The notes beneath the pieces are model-generated. The model ran no database searches and was not told where the DNA came from. It saw only the letters and a list, made by a program, of their open reading frames with translations. The position numbers and the translations under genes are program-made. Positions 19,012 to 35,150 of a stretch of 35,772 bases of DNA are shown here, piece after piece (within the stretch, counting starts at the first letter, position 1; every line of letters starts with the position of its first letter). Source of the DNA: an uncultured Caldilinea sp. (GTDB lineage Bacteria > Chloroflexota > Anaerolineae > Caldilineales > Caldilineaceae); the NCBI RefSeq assembly GCF_937128415.1, contig NZ_CAKZMJ010000087.1, positions 1 to 35,772 on the forward strand, read 5' to 3'.

Positions 19012-19053
19012 GCCAAGCATAAGTAGTCATTCAATCAGTGAAGGAGTCATTTT

Positions 19054-19674
19054 ATGCCCGCCAATAAGTTCCCACCGCCCTTTTATCGCTGGCGCCCGCA
19101 CCCCTGGCATGGCCTGGAGGTCGGCCCCAACCCGCCAGAGGTTGTGCATGCATTTATCGAGATCACGCCGTTCGACCTCATCAAATATGAAATCGACAAA
19201 CGCACCGGATATATCCGCGTGGATCGCCCGCAGCGCAGCTCGTCGCAGCCGCCTGCCCTGTACGGCTTCATCCCGCGCACCTACTGCGACGAAAACGTGG
19301 CCGAGCTTGCCCTCAACGCCAGGCGAGGGGACGGCGATCCGCTTGACATCTGCGTGTTGAGTGAACGGCCCATCAACCGCGGCGAAGTGATCGTGACGGC
19401 GCGCGTCGTCGGCGGGCTGGACGTCAACGACAACGGCGAGGCGGACGACAAGATCATCGCCGTGCTCGAAAACGACAACGTGTGGGGCAAGGCGCGCGAT
19501 ATCAGCGACCTGCCGGAAGTGCTGGTCGAGCGCTTGCGCCACTACTTCGCCACCTACAAGATGGTTCCCGGTCAGGAGCTGGCGCTGTCCGTGGATCGGG
19601 TGTACGGTCGAGAGCATGCCCTGCGCGTGGTGCAGGCGGCTATGCAGGATTACATTATCGAATATGGCGATTGA
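19054..19674 (+). CDS. ppa: Inorganic pyrophosphatase (type I, soluble)
   Basis: A 206-residue family I pyrophosphatase that hydrolyses PPi to two phosphates with Mg2+, pulling biosynthetic reactions forward. AAGGAG (19040-19045) precedes ATG 19054. Key elements are FDLIKYEIDKRTGYIRVDR (with Lys and Glu of the active site), YGFIPRTYCDE, and GDGDPLDICVL, the Asp-rich metal-binding signature (D-G-D-P-L-D). VLENDNVWGKARDISDLPE follows, as in other members. At 206 residues it is about 30 longer than the E. coli enzyme, with a longer N-terminus. It is probably monocistronic from its own promoter. Confidence 0.95.
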   Translation: MPANKFPPPFYRWRPHPWHGLEVGPNPPEVVHAFIEITPFDLIKYEIDKRTGYIRVDRPQRSSSQPPALYGFIPRTYCDENVAELALNARRGDGDPLDICVLSERPINRGEVIVTARVVGGLDVNDNGEADDKIIAVLENDNVWGKARDISDLPEVLVERLRHYFATYKMVPGQELALSVDRVYGREHALRVVQAAMQDYIIEYGD

Positions 19675-19745
19675 GCCTGGCATGATGCAGGGGCGAAACG
19701 CTCGCAGAAAGCGAATGTTGTTTCCAGCATGACCTCCAGGTGTCT

Positions 19746-20249
<504 letters not shown>

Positions 20250-20312
20250 AAACCGGTTTATGGGACTCGTATCCATGTCGATGGCGTTTGCTGCGAAAGA
20301 GGTGACCCCGCC

Positions 20313-20744
20313 ATGACCGTTCACTGGGTGCAACGCCAGATCATTCTTGCTAGGCGTCCGCGCGGCGTCCATCTGATCACCGACGAAGTGCTGCGCCAGT
20401 TGCCGGAGATTTACGATTACAAGATCGGTCTGGCGCACTTTTTTCTGCAACACACCTCTGCATCGCTGGCCATCAACGAGCGCGTCGACGCCGATGTGCG
20501 CATTGACATCGAACGGCGCCTCAATCAACTTGCGCCGGAAAACGCCGGCTATCTTCACGTCAGCGAGGGGCCTGACGACATGCCCGCCCACATCAAATCC
20601 ATCCTGATCGGCTGCGAAGTCACCGTGCCGATCGTCAACAGCCGGCTGGCGTTCGGCGCCTGGCAGGGGCTATATCTATGCGAACATCGGGACGAAGGCG
20701 GACATCGACGCCTGATTGCAACGCTGTGGGGCCAGCTGCTTTAG
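20313..20744 (+). CDS. yjbQ: YjbQ family protein (UPF0047)
   Basis: A 143-residue protein matching the YjbQ family, whose members are described as having secondary thiamine-phosphate synthase activity. Characteristic pieces are GLAHFFLQHTSASLAINER, DDMPAHIKSILIGCEVTVPI and FGAWQGLYLCEHRD, which carry the conserved His and Glu residues of the active-site cleft. AGAGGTGA lies before ATG 20313. It follows the GNAT gene by 63 bases and may be part of the same transcript; the physiological role is not established from the sequence. Confidence 0.92.
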   Translation: MTVHWVQRQIILARRPRGVHLITDEVLRQLPEIYDYKIGLAHFFLQHTSASLAINERVDADVRIDIERRLNQLAPENAGYLHVSEGPDDMPAHIKSILIGCEVTVPIVNSRLAFGAWQGLYLCEHRDEGGHRRLIATLWGQLL

Positions 20745-20782
20745 AGGGGCGAGCGACTCCTTACGTTTGTCCCAAAGAGAAT

Positions 20783-20862
20783 GGTGCACTTTTCACTGTC
20801 GCTGCACCGCCGCCTCAACTACACTGCAACCGGATTGCAACATCGGTTCGCTACCGTAGTTG
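20783..20862 (+). promoter_or_regulatory. Structured leader region before hemD
   Basis: Two inverted repeats lie in the yjbQ-hemD gap. GGTGCA/TGCACC pairs at 20783-20788/20803-20808. CAACTAC/GTAGTTG (20816-20822/20856-20862) encloses AACCG/CGGTT (20828-20832/20844-20848). No known riboswitch is recognised and there is no T-tract. It could be an operator or an RNA element. Confidence 0.35.
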
Positions 20863-20922
20863 CATCTTCCCAAGCCGTACAAGTGCAAAAGCGTTGCTGG
20901 ATCAAAAAATCAGGGTGATTCC

Positions 20923-21741
<819 letters not shown>

Positions 21742-21937
21742 CCTCTCTGACGCCAAAAAGAGTCAAAGGAAAGAGGCAGGGCGCAACGCAAAGCATAAGC
21801 GCGCTTGACGCGATTCTCATCGTTCGTGGCTAGCCCAAGCATGGCTTTTGCTTTGAAAATAGGCATCGGCGCCTTCCAGCAAGCTTGACGGGACTCAAAG
21901 AAAAGAATCCGGTAGTGCTGTGGAAGCTGCGACGAAT

Positions 21938-21963
21938 TGTAGTTAAACTCTAAAATTTGGACA
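21938..21963 (-). repeat. IS3-type terminal inverted repeat (one end)
   Basis: The sequence starting TGTAGTTAAACTC and ending AAATTTGGACA (21938-21963) has the TG start and the TTGGACA-like inner end typical of IS3/IS150-group ends. It lies 14 bases from the decayed transposase remnant and marks the transposase 3' side. A weak candidate for the other end is near 22261-22273. Confidence 0.5.
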
Positions 21964-21976
21964 CATTGAAGGGTGG

Positions 21977-22168
21977 GGATACATCAGCATCGGCGGCGTG
22001 CTGCACCCCCTAATCGCAGTGGTGGATGCCTGGCGCTGGATAGTGCGTCAATCCCTTGCATAGAGCGGTTAACACCAGGAGATGGTCCTGGTCTCGCCCC
22101 AAGCGCCAGGCTTATGTAGAGCGCGTGAAGACATCCATAACCACGGCCAGATAGCTAGACTCTTGTTA
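21977..22168 (-). pseudogene. Decayed IS3-family transposase (integrase core fragment)
   Basis: Read on the minus strand in one frame, the fragment gives SSYLAVVMDVFTRS, stop, AWRLGRDQDHLLVLTALCKG then LTHYPAPGIHHCD, stop, GVQHAADADV. This matches the DDE (rve) core of IS3-type transposases, with the first Asp (VMDVF) and second Asp (HHCD-GVQ). The stops at TAA and TAG (the latter where Gln of DQGVQ is expected) are point mutations. The N-terminal part and the third catalytic Glu region are missing, the latter by a deletion up to the terminal repeat. It is therefore a dead IS remnant. The rest of the 21742-22277 gap holds no supported gene. Confidence 0.75.
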
Positions 22169-22277
22169 GCAAGGGAAAACTGCTGGCTTAAAAGGGTGCT
22201 CTCGGTAAATTTCTGCTTTCATTTTGAGCCCCTCAACTCTTCCAGCACGCCTTATGCTTTGGGGACTACTACAGTGC

Positions 22278-22490
22278 TTATACAGTCACTGCCTCGAAGG
22301 CAACTTGCAAGCGCGTTGGCTGGGAAAGCAGAAAGTTTAGTTTTTCAAAACCAATTACGCGCCCGGTTTTATCTTTCATCAGAATCACTTCGTCGCCTGT
22401 TTCTTCACAGACATATTCGTCCTGAGGGTTGCCAAACCAAACAGTGAGAGTATTTCCCATTTGATCGTAATATATTTTTATTTGAGCCAT
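22278..22490 (-). CDS. DUF2283 domain protein
   Basis: A 70-residue protein with the DUF2283 pattern: IKIYYDQMGNTLTVWFGNP, then EYVCEETGDEVILMKDKTGR and VIGFEKLNFL. This family is common in cyanobacteria and Chloroflexota and is often paired with a DUF4258-like gene. It overlaps the end of its upstream partner by 13 bases, so the two are one translationally coupled unit. In such pairs the small DUF2283 member is a plausible antitoxin; this is an inference. The pair lies in A+T-richer DNA beside a dead IS. Confidence 0.8.
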   Translation of the reverse strand: MAQIKIYYDQMGNTLTVWFGNPQDEYVCEETGDEVILMKDKTGRVIGFEKLNFLLSQPTRLQVAFEAVTV

Positions 22491-22816
22491 ATGCGTGCTC
22501 CTTCCTTTATTGCGTCCGTCGGGTAAGTTGTAATCAGATAGCCATCATCGTCGAGCCGTTTGACTACAGCACAGACCCAACGTCCAGTCTGTTCAGCTTT
22601 ATAGAACAGGTACACATTGGGATCACTTTTGCTTTGTCGAACTTCATCTGGACTTTGCAGCGTTTCTTTCACATCACTTTCGCGCCCTCCCATAACTGGA
22701 TGTTTCACTGTGACAATCAACTCCCAGTATGAATGTGTGACGCGCACGCGAAAACCCACGGGCGTCGAAACCTCAAACAACAAATTGCGAGGGGGTATTT
22801 CTTCGTTCACAGTCAT
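22478..22816 (-). CDS. DUF4258-like protein, possible toxin partner of DUF2283
   Basis: A 112-residue protein. The visible core is RVTHSYWELIVTVKHPVMGG, then ESDVKETLQSPDEVRQSKSD, VYLFYKAEQTGRWVCAVVKR and DDDGYLITTYPTDAIKEGARIW. The order (His-containing first strand, helix ending in P-D-E-V/I, then strands with Y.F and a V.K.. and T.YPTD end) resembles DUF4258 and BECR-fold RNase-like toxins. It starts at ATG 22816 with only a weak GGA upstream and runs into the DUF2283 gene with a 13-base overlap. Toxin function is inferred from the size, fold pattern and pairing; no activity is shown. Confidence 0.7.
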   Translation of the reverse strand: MTVNEEIPPRNLLFEVSTPVGFRVRVTHSYWELIVTVKHPVMGGRESDVKETLQSPDEVRQSKSDPNVYLFYKAEQTGRWVCAVVKRLDDDGYLITTYPTDAIKEGARIWLK

Positions 22817-23016
22817 TCCAGTTGATACATGCTTATCTCACGTGGCAGGCGGCACAACAGATGATGCGTGAGAGCGAAGCAACTGAACGGAGCGCGTCGA
22901 CTCAACGCGCATGTTGAGCTGCCAAAGATAGCCAAAGAAACTCGTCAACCCAGAGACCAGTGATTCATCTGTGCCCCAACTTAGTACGTGCATTCTCAGA
23001 CAACATCAATAGAGAA

Positions 23017-23178
23017 TCAATAGAGAAAGCCAATCCGTCGGTTTATGAGCGGCTTCAAGTTAACAGTGTAACCGCTCGGTAGGCTGAGAACAAACTCATC
23101 TTCGGTCTGCTTGACCACGGACACAAATACCAGCGCTTTCGCTGGAATTCCTCTTTCTATTTCCCAGATCAAACCCAT
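23017..23178 (-). CDS. Small hypothetical protein (53 residues)
   Basis: On the minus strand, ATG 23178 to TGA 23017-23019 encodes 53 residues beginning MGLIWEIERGIPAKALVFVS and ending LKPLINRRIGFLY. The composition is protein-like: alternating hydrophobic residues, EDEFVLSLPSGYTVNLK, and a basic end. I do not recognise a family, and no clear ribosome-binding site precedes the ATG. A tandem 11-base repeat, ATCAATAGAGA (23005-23015 and 23016-23026), spans its stop codon. It could be the tail of a frame-shifted gene. The rest of the 22817-23321 gap shows no other gene. Confidence 0.4.
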   Translation of the reverse strand: MGLIWEIERGIPAKALVFVSVVKQTEDEFVLSLPSGYTVNLKPLINRRIGFLY

Positions 23179-23207
23179 TGTTCGTCATTCAGGTCATATC
23201 TGCTCAT
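23169..23207 (-). pseudogene. Possible N-terminal scrap of an IS5-type transposase
   Basis: ATG 23207 opens MSRYDLNDEQWV and then hits TGA. RYDLNDEQW closely resembles the conserved start of IS5-family transposases (R-Y-D-L-T/S-D-E-Q-W). GAGGG lies directly before the ATG and TACAAT a little further upstream. Twelve codons are few, so chance cannot be excluded. Confidence 0.35.
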
Positions 23208-23284
23208 ACCCTCATTGTATCATCATCAGGCACTTTTGAAATGACTTCTAAAGATTCAGAGTAAGTGCGAACCGCCCTCCTAAC

Positions 23285-23313
23285 TTGCCCGATCCTCTCT
23301 CTCCTGATATACT
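23285..23313 (+). promoter_or_regulatory. Promoter of tRNA-Ser (and possibly SRP RNA)
   Basis: TTGCCC (23285-23290) and TATACT (23308-23313) are separated by 17 bases, placing the start about two bases before the tRNA. No separate promoter is visible between the tRNA and the SRP RNA. Confidence 0.75.
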
Positions 23314-23319
23314 TGACCT

Positions 23320-23416
<97 letters not shown>

Positions 23417-23418
23417 AC

Positions 23419-23454
23419 GAGGCGCTGCGCCGGAGATGCTTCCGGCGGCGCCTC
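23419..23454 (+). repeat. Strong G+C hairpin after tRNA-Ser
   Basis: GAGGCGC and CGCCGG (23419-23425, 23428-23433) pair with CCGGCG and GCGCCTC (23442-23454), leaving a 2-base bulge and an 8-base loop. No T-tract follows, so it is more likely a processing or stability element than a terminator. Confidence 0.6.
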
Positions 23455-23605
<151 letters not shown>

Positions 23606-23651
23606 AGAGCACACGAATTTTTGTGTCCAAATCCATAGGAGCCAAAATTTC

Positions 23652-24273
23652 ATGATCGCCGTTGCTAATGATCTTCGTCTGCATTCCTCAAACAGCGCCT
23701 TGACATCCTCTCAACCCGTCACGATCTATCTCGCCCGGCACGCCACGCCCGACTGGAACCGCAAAGACATCCGCTACGACGTGGCGCCCGGCCCCGACCT
23801 GGTCCCCCAAGGGGAGCAGGAGGCGGAAAAGCTCGGCGAGTTCCTGCGCAACGCGGGCGTCACGCGCATCATCGCCAGCCCACTCGTGCGCACGCGCCGC
23901 ACCGCCGAGATCGCCGGCGCAGTGGCTGGAATCCCGGTCACCGTCGAAGAAGCCGTGCGCGAGTATAGTCGTGAGGAAAACGACGACGTCGTCTTTGCGC
24001 GCTTTTTGCCGGCGCTAGAGGCGGCGGCTGCGCTCGCCGGCCAGGAAGGGCCGGTGGCGATCGTCACACACGGCGGGCCCATCCGCGTGATGTTGGAGCG
24101 CTTCGGCGCCGACCCTGACCTGCTGTGGCATTATCGACGTCAGTTCGATCACCAAAACCCGTTGCCGCCCGCCGCAGCCTGGGAGCTGACGCGACGCTGC
24201 AGCGACCAGCCCTGGGGCATGCGCCTCGCCTTTGCGCCAACGCCCTTCGTCGAGCATTCGTCCGTGGTGAGCT

Positions 24274-24281
<8 letters not shown>
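23652..24281 (+). CDS. Histidine phosphatase family protein
   Basis: A 209-residue protein of the phosphoglycerate-mutase-like branch. The phosphohistidine motif is LARHATPDWN (Arg29, His30), followed by GEQEAEKLGEFLRNAGVTRI, ASPLVRTRRTAEIAG and the second catalytic His in THGGPIRVML. Such enzymes are phosphatases or mutases on sugar phosphates, nucleotides or cobalamin intermediates; which one is not evident. ATG 23652 follows AGGAG (23637-23641). Its last 8 bases overlap the start of the PyrF-PyrE gene, so it belongs to the pyrimidine operon; a role in nucleotide or phosphoribosyl metabolism is plausible. Confidence 0.88.
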
Positions 24282-25740
<1,459 letters not shown>

Positions 25741-25744
25741 TCGC

Positions 25745-26731
<987 letters not shown>

Positions 26732-26742
26732 CGACGCTCCTG

Positions 26743-26751
26743 TGGTATACT
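26743..26751 (+). promoter_or_regulatory. Extended -10 promoter, possible leaderless start
   Basis: TGGTATACT (TGn plus TATACT, 26746-26751) lies between pyrD and the next gene. A start site 7-8 bases later would fall on or next to ATG 26760, so the transcript would have almost no 5' leader. No ribosome-binding site precedes that ATG. Confidence 0.5.
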
Positions 26752-26759
26752 TCAGCGTT

Positions 26760-27416
<657 letters not shown>

Positions 27417-27426
27417 GTTGATCCAC

Positions 27427-27484
27427 GAAGGCGCCAAAAAACGAAGTGTGGCGCATTGGCGCTAGCCCAACCCTTTGCGCCTTC
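27427..27484. repeat. REP-like imperfect palindrome, copy 2
   Basis: GAAGGCGCCAAA (27427-27438) pairs with TTTGCGCCTTC (27474-27484) with one extra base. It shares its ends with the copy at 15721-15784. It lies between the beta-sandwich gene and the esterase gene. Confidence 0.55.
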
Positions 27485-27531
27485 TGCGAGTCGATGAAAC
27501 CATCTCTCATTTCTTGCAACGGAGCAAATCT

Positions 27532-28503
<972 letters not shown>

Positions 28504-28523
28504 ATCAAAGAGGACAAAAAAAG

Positions 28524-28582
<59 letters not shown>

Positions 28583-28830
28583 TAACTATACACGAAGAGA
28601 ATGTGAGAGTCAAATTTCACAATCGCTTGTCCGCACTAGAAGTTACGCAGTCGAGCCTCGCAATCAATAGAGCAAGAACAGGCTGCCCCAATGGGCGGTG
28701 TGACGGGGGTGCAGCTCACAGCTGCGCGTTCTTCGGCGAAATGCAACCCTGGAAGAATTCGAGGAGGCGCAGATGCGAACTGTGTCTACAGGATGCACCA
28801 GTTTCATCGTAGCTGCGGCTCGCAGCCGCA

Positions 28831-28900
28831 GGCCCTCGATAGACACGTAGTCCTTCGATAGACACGTAGGCCCTCGATAGACGGCCCTCGATAGACATAT
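28831..28900. repeat. Degenerate short tandem repeats
   Basis: Four units of the form GGCCCTCGATAGAC, two of them extended by ACGTA, lie at 28831-28849, 28850-28868 (with GTCCTTCG), 28869-28882 and 28883-28900. They are in the 457-base gap (28504-28960) that holds no supported gene apart from the terminator at its left end. The even, spacerless arrangement is not CRISPR-like. Confidence 0.7.
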
Positions 28901-28960
28901 GATTTTGACCGACGATGCAAAGCCGGCGCCGAGTTCGAATGCTTCCTGTTGGCGCAGCTA

Positions 28961-31090
28961 TCATCCCCGGACATTCACAGTTAACACCTGCTCTGTCACG
29001 CCAACCCCATAGGCCACCAGCTTGTATTCGTACAGCCCCACTGCATCCGGGCAGTCCTGCGCCGAGCCGCCGGAGGGTCCTCCCGCCACGATTGCGCCTC
29101 CGTTGCGCAGCAGGTTGACGCCTTGGGCGTTGTCAGCGCTCCAACTGAAGTTGACGCAGCTCCCCGGCGAGATCAGGTTGCTGCTGACCGAGAAGCGCCG
29201 AATCGCAGGCGGTTGTTGGGGAGAGGGCGGAGCGTTGACGTTGATCGTCACCTGGCGCGTTTCCTGGCCGCCGTCGCGCCGAATCACCGTCAGCGTATAA
29301 GTCTGCGTGGCGCCGGGGCACACTTCGCGCGCGCTGACGCCGGGGACGCCTTCATTGTTGAGATAGACGGCCTGGACGTTGCGCACATCCCAGCGCAGCG
29401 TCGTGCACTGCCCACCGCCGAGGTTGACGTTGTCGGCCCAGAAGTGAACGGTGTAGTCGGGCGCAGCGTTGACGACGATCGTGATCGGGAAATCATGGAC
29501 GCCGCCGTTGACGTCCACCACCTGCAGCGTGTAGGTGGTCGTGTCGCCGGGGCAAACGGTGCGCGCATCGTGGCCGCCGACGCCCTGGAGGTTTCCGCCC
29601 TCGATGAAATAGACTGCGCGCACGTTTTCGATATCCCAACGAACGGTCGTGCACTGGCCGGCGCCGATGAAATTGGCGTCGGCGCGCAGGTTGGGATTGA
29701 GGTCGGTGGTCGTCGGCGGCAGTGGAGGCGGTGGATTGGGATCCGGAACCTGGATGCCCACCCAAACCACCTGACCGAAAGATTGGCCGAGGTCGTCGCG
29801 CATCTGCCAGAAGCCCTGGAAGAGGCCGGGAACTTGCGGCGCGCGCAGAGAAACCGAAAGATCGATCGTTTCACCCGGCCGCACGACGCGTCCGACCGCC
29901 GTGGGGTTGCCGCTCATCGAGGCCTCGATGCGGTTGCCGCGCACATAGGCCAGCGTAAAGTTCGGCTGCCAGTCACAGGTCCCATCGTTCAGCACGCGCC
30001 AGCTTTTGACAAAATCCTGCCCCGGCGCCAGGACCGGCGGGGCCGTCATGTTCTGGTCGTCGAAATTCAGGTCGGCCACGAACGCCATGTTGTGGACACA
30101 GGGGATAGGCGCAGGCGTCGCAGGCGCATTCTCAACCACGGCCTCATCCGGATCAGGCGTCACATGGTTCGGGTTGGTCTGCAGGTATTGCTCCACCAAC
30201 CGGGCGAAAGTTCCATTGCTTTGTAGAGTGATCAACGCTTGGTTCAAGGGCGCAACCAGGTTGCTGCCCTTCGGCGCAGCGATGGCGAATTGCTGTTGGT
30301 TGAACGATAGGCCGACGATATGCAAGTCGGAATTGCGTTGTTCCGCAAGTTGGGCGGTCGCCTGTCCCAACAACCCGACGTCGATCTCCCTTGCGCGCAG
30401 GCTGCGAATCATTTCGCTCGGCGTGGCATAGGGAACCAGCATCTCCTGCGCAATCACTCCCTTGTCCACGAGATTGCGCTGCGCCCACTGCTGATAGGTG
30501 CTGCCAAGCTGCACGCCCACGCGCAGGCCGGCGAAGTCGGTCGGCGAGGTGATTGTGCGCGCAAAGTCCTTTCTCGCCAGCGCAACGCTGTTGCCGATGT
30601 AATAGAGATTGGTGAAGTCGACGAGCTGCTTGCGCTCCGGAGTCACCGAAATGGCGCCGATGGCGGCGTCCACCTGGCCGAGCACCACGGCGTTGAGCAG
30701 CCCATCGAAGGCGTAGTCCCGAAACTCGACTTCCACGCCGAGCGCAGCGCCGATGGCGCGCGCCAACGCAATGTCGAAGCCGTCCAGCTCGAAGTTGCTG
30801 TTGTAAAACTCAAAGGGCGGATAATCCGCGGCGGTGCCGAAGACCAGTTTGCCTGCGGCTTGCACGCGCTGCCAGTGGTTCGCCGGATCGATGGCCGCCT
30901 GCCGGAACGATGACGACCCTACGGCGGAGAACGCCTGGCCCGGCGCAGGCAACAACAGCGCTCCCACCAACCAGAAGAGTGCGAACAAAAATCGATGCAG
31001 AGATGTGGAGATGATGGCGTCCGTCCTTTGGCGTGCGATTGACCGGAGAGGCGCAGCAATTTGGCGGTGCGTTTGAAACGTTCCGTCCAT
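28961..31090 (-). CDS. Secreted solute-binding (SBP_bac_3), Nbr1-like and Ig-like repeat protein
   Basis: A 709-residue exported protein if ATG 31090 is used. Two ATGs (31123 and 31090) precede a hydrophobic signal, FLFALFWLVGALLLPAPGQA, that begins only about 35 residues in, so the true start is unsure. Domains in order: a family 3 substrate-binding domain (LVFGTAADYPPFEFYNSNFE, DGFDIALARAIGAALGVEVE, QVDAAIGAISVTPERKQLVD); a beta domain like the Nbr1 Ig-like domain (GQDFVKSWRVLNDGTCDWQP, VSLRAPQVPGLFQGFWQMRD); then three Ig-like repeats, each with a Cys pair (GQCTTVRWDIENV, GQCTTLRWDVRNV, GSCVNFSWSADNA). It likely binds a polar small molecule at the cell surface. No ABC permease is adjacent, so it may be a receptor or a polymer-tethered binder. 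Confidence 0.85.
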   Translation of the reverse strand: MDGTFQTHRQIAAPLRSIARQRTDAIISTSLHRFLFALFWLVGALLLPAPGQAFSAVGSSSFRQAAIDPANHWQRVQAAGKLVFGTAADYPPFEFYNSNFELDGFDIALARAIGAALGVEVEFRDYAFDGLLNAVVLGQVDAAIGAISVTPERKQLVDFTNLYYIGNSVALARKDFARTITSPTDFAGLRVGVQLGSTYQQWAQRNLVDKGVIAQEMLVPYATPSEMIRSLRAREIDVGLLGQATAQLAEQRNSDLHIVGLSFNQQQFAIAAPKGSNLVAPLNQALITLQSNGTFARLVEQYLQTNPNHVTPDPDEAVVENAPATPAPIPCVHNMAFVADLNFDDQNMTAPPVLAPGQDFVKSWRVLNDGTCDWQPNFTLAYVRGNRIEASMSGNPTAVGRVVRPGETIDLSVSLRAPQVPGLFQGFWQMRDDLGQSFGQVVWVGIQVPDPNPPPPLPPTTTDLNPNLRADANFIGAGQCTTVRWDIENVRAVYFIEGGNLQGVGGHDARTVCPGDTTTYTLQVVDVNGGVHDFPITIVVNAAPDYTVHFWADNVNLGGGQCTTLRWDVRNVQAVYLNNEGVPGVSAREVCPGATQTYTLTVIRRDGGQETRQVTINVNAPPSPQQPPAIRRFSVSSNLISPGSCVNFSWSADNAQGVNLLRNGGAIVAGGPSGGSAQDCPDAVGLYEYKLVAYGVGVTEQVLTVNVRG

Positions 31091-31131
31091 TATGATTGAC
31101 CGGCGCTTTTTCTGCAAATCCATTTCACAGT

Positions 31132-31160
31132 TTGCCTTCCTCGTCCCACGGGGCTACAAT
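31132..31160 (+). promoter_or_regulatory. Promoter of the acyl-CoA synthetase gene
   Basis: TTGCCT (31132-31137) and TACAAT (31155-31160) are separated by 17 bases in the divergent intergenic region, with the predicted start about 37 bases before ATG 31204. Confidence 0.65.
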
Positions 31161-31203
31161 CCAAGTGCGCAAAGCGCCAACGTTTCTTCCCTTCCGAAGC
31201 GAT

Positions 31204-34524
<3,321 letters not shown>

Positions 34525-34589
34525 GGACATCTCCCCTTTGCTGATCGATTCGGTCGCTTCTACGGTTTGGCTTCACGACGAAAACTGAA

Positions 34590-34654
34590 CGCCGAAACAC
34601 CGAGAGCGTCACATCTTCCGTTCAGTCAACCTCTGTGCGCTCTGCGTCTCGGCG
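34590..34654. repeat. Imperfect palindrome between nrfH and nrfA
   Basis: CGCCGAAACACCGAGAGCG (34590-34608) pairs imperfectly with CGCTCTGCGTCTCGGCG (34638-34654). It fills the 140-base gap between the two nrf genes and may stabilise or separate the two messages. It differs from the repeats at 15721 and 27427. Confidence 0.5.
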
Positions 34655-34664
34655 GCGAGATCGC

Positions 34665-35150
34665 TCACGGACCGTGCGCCACATTGCCGTGCCCGACATT
34701 GCCATGACAGCGCACACACTGGAGCGGCTCATCAGAGACAAAATGCTCGATGGCGCTCACCATCGTGGTGTGACAGTCTCGACAGTTCTGCTCGGCGATG
34801 CGAGCGTTGAAGTCGCGGATGTGCAGGTGCTCAGGATAGGTGTCGAGCGTAAAGGCGAGGCTATGGTTGAAACCGTTGACGCCCTTGACGATCCATTTAT
34901 CGATGAACCCGTGGGGCGTATGGCAGTCGTTGCAGGTCGCCACCGCCTTGTGGGTGGAGCGATTCCAGCCGTCGAACTGCTCGCGCATGATGTGACAGTT
35001 GACGCAGGCGTTGGGATCGTCGGAGAAGTAGGAAAACCCCTCGGCGTAGACAAAGGTGAAGGCGCTCAGCCCCACCAGTACGCCGAACATCACAGCAAGC
35101 CCTGCCAGCCAGTAGCGAGCGCTTTTCGCAGAGGCGCGTTCGTCAGTCAT
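34665..35150 (-). CDS. nrfH: Cytochrome c nitrite reductase, membrane tetraheme subunit
   Basis: A 161-residue NapC/NirT-type protein that takes electrons from menaquinol and feeds NrfA. One N-terminal membrane helix (YWLAGLAVMFGVLVGLSAFT) is followed by four CXXCH motifs: CVNCHIM (49-55, with the Met that ligates heme 1 in NrfH), CNDCH (73-77), CRDCH (123-127) and CVRCH (145-149). NHSLAF and the C-terminal HGNVGHGN are typical. ATG 35150 is preceded by a weak AGAGAG. It is the first gene of the nrfHA unit; nrfA starts 140 bases after its stop. A class II CRP/FNR-type promoter lies upstream. Confidence 0.94.
   Translation of the reverse strand: MTDERASAKSARYWLAGLAVMFGVLVGLSAFTFVYAEGFSYFSDDPNACVNCHIMREQFDGWNRSTHKAVATCNDCHTPHGFIDKWIVKGVNGFNHSLAFTLDTYPEHLHIRDFNARIAEQNCRDCHTTMVSAIEHFVSDEPLQCVRCHGNVGHGNVAHGP

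Noticed and set aside
23419..23454. G+C hairpin as the terminator of tRNA-Ser
   Set aside because: It lacks a T-tract; the next hairpin (23455-23477) has one and is the better candidate.
28831..28900. Possible CRISPR array
   Set aside because: The units are 14-19 bases with no spacers between them, and no cas-like gene is near.
29123..30226. A 367-codon plus-strand frame opposite the solute-binding protein
   Set aside because: It is antisense to well-defined Ig-like and binding domains and shows the Arg/His/Val-rich composition of a shadow frame.
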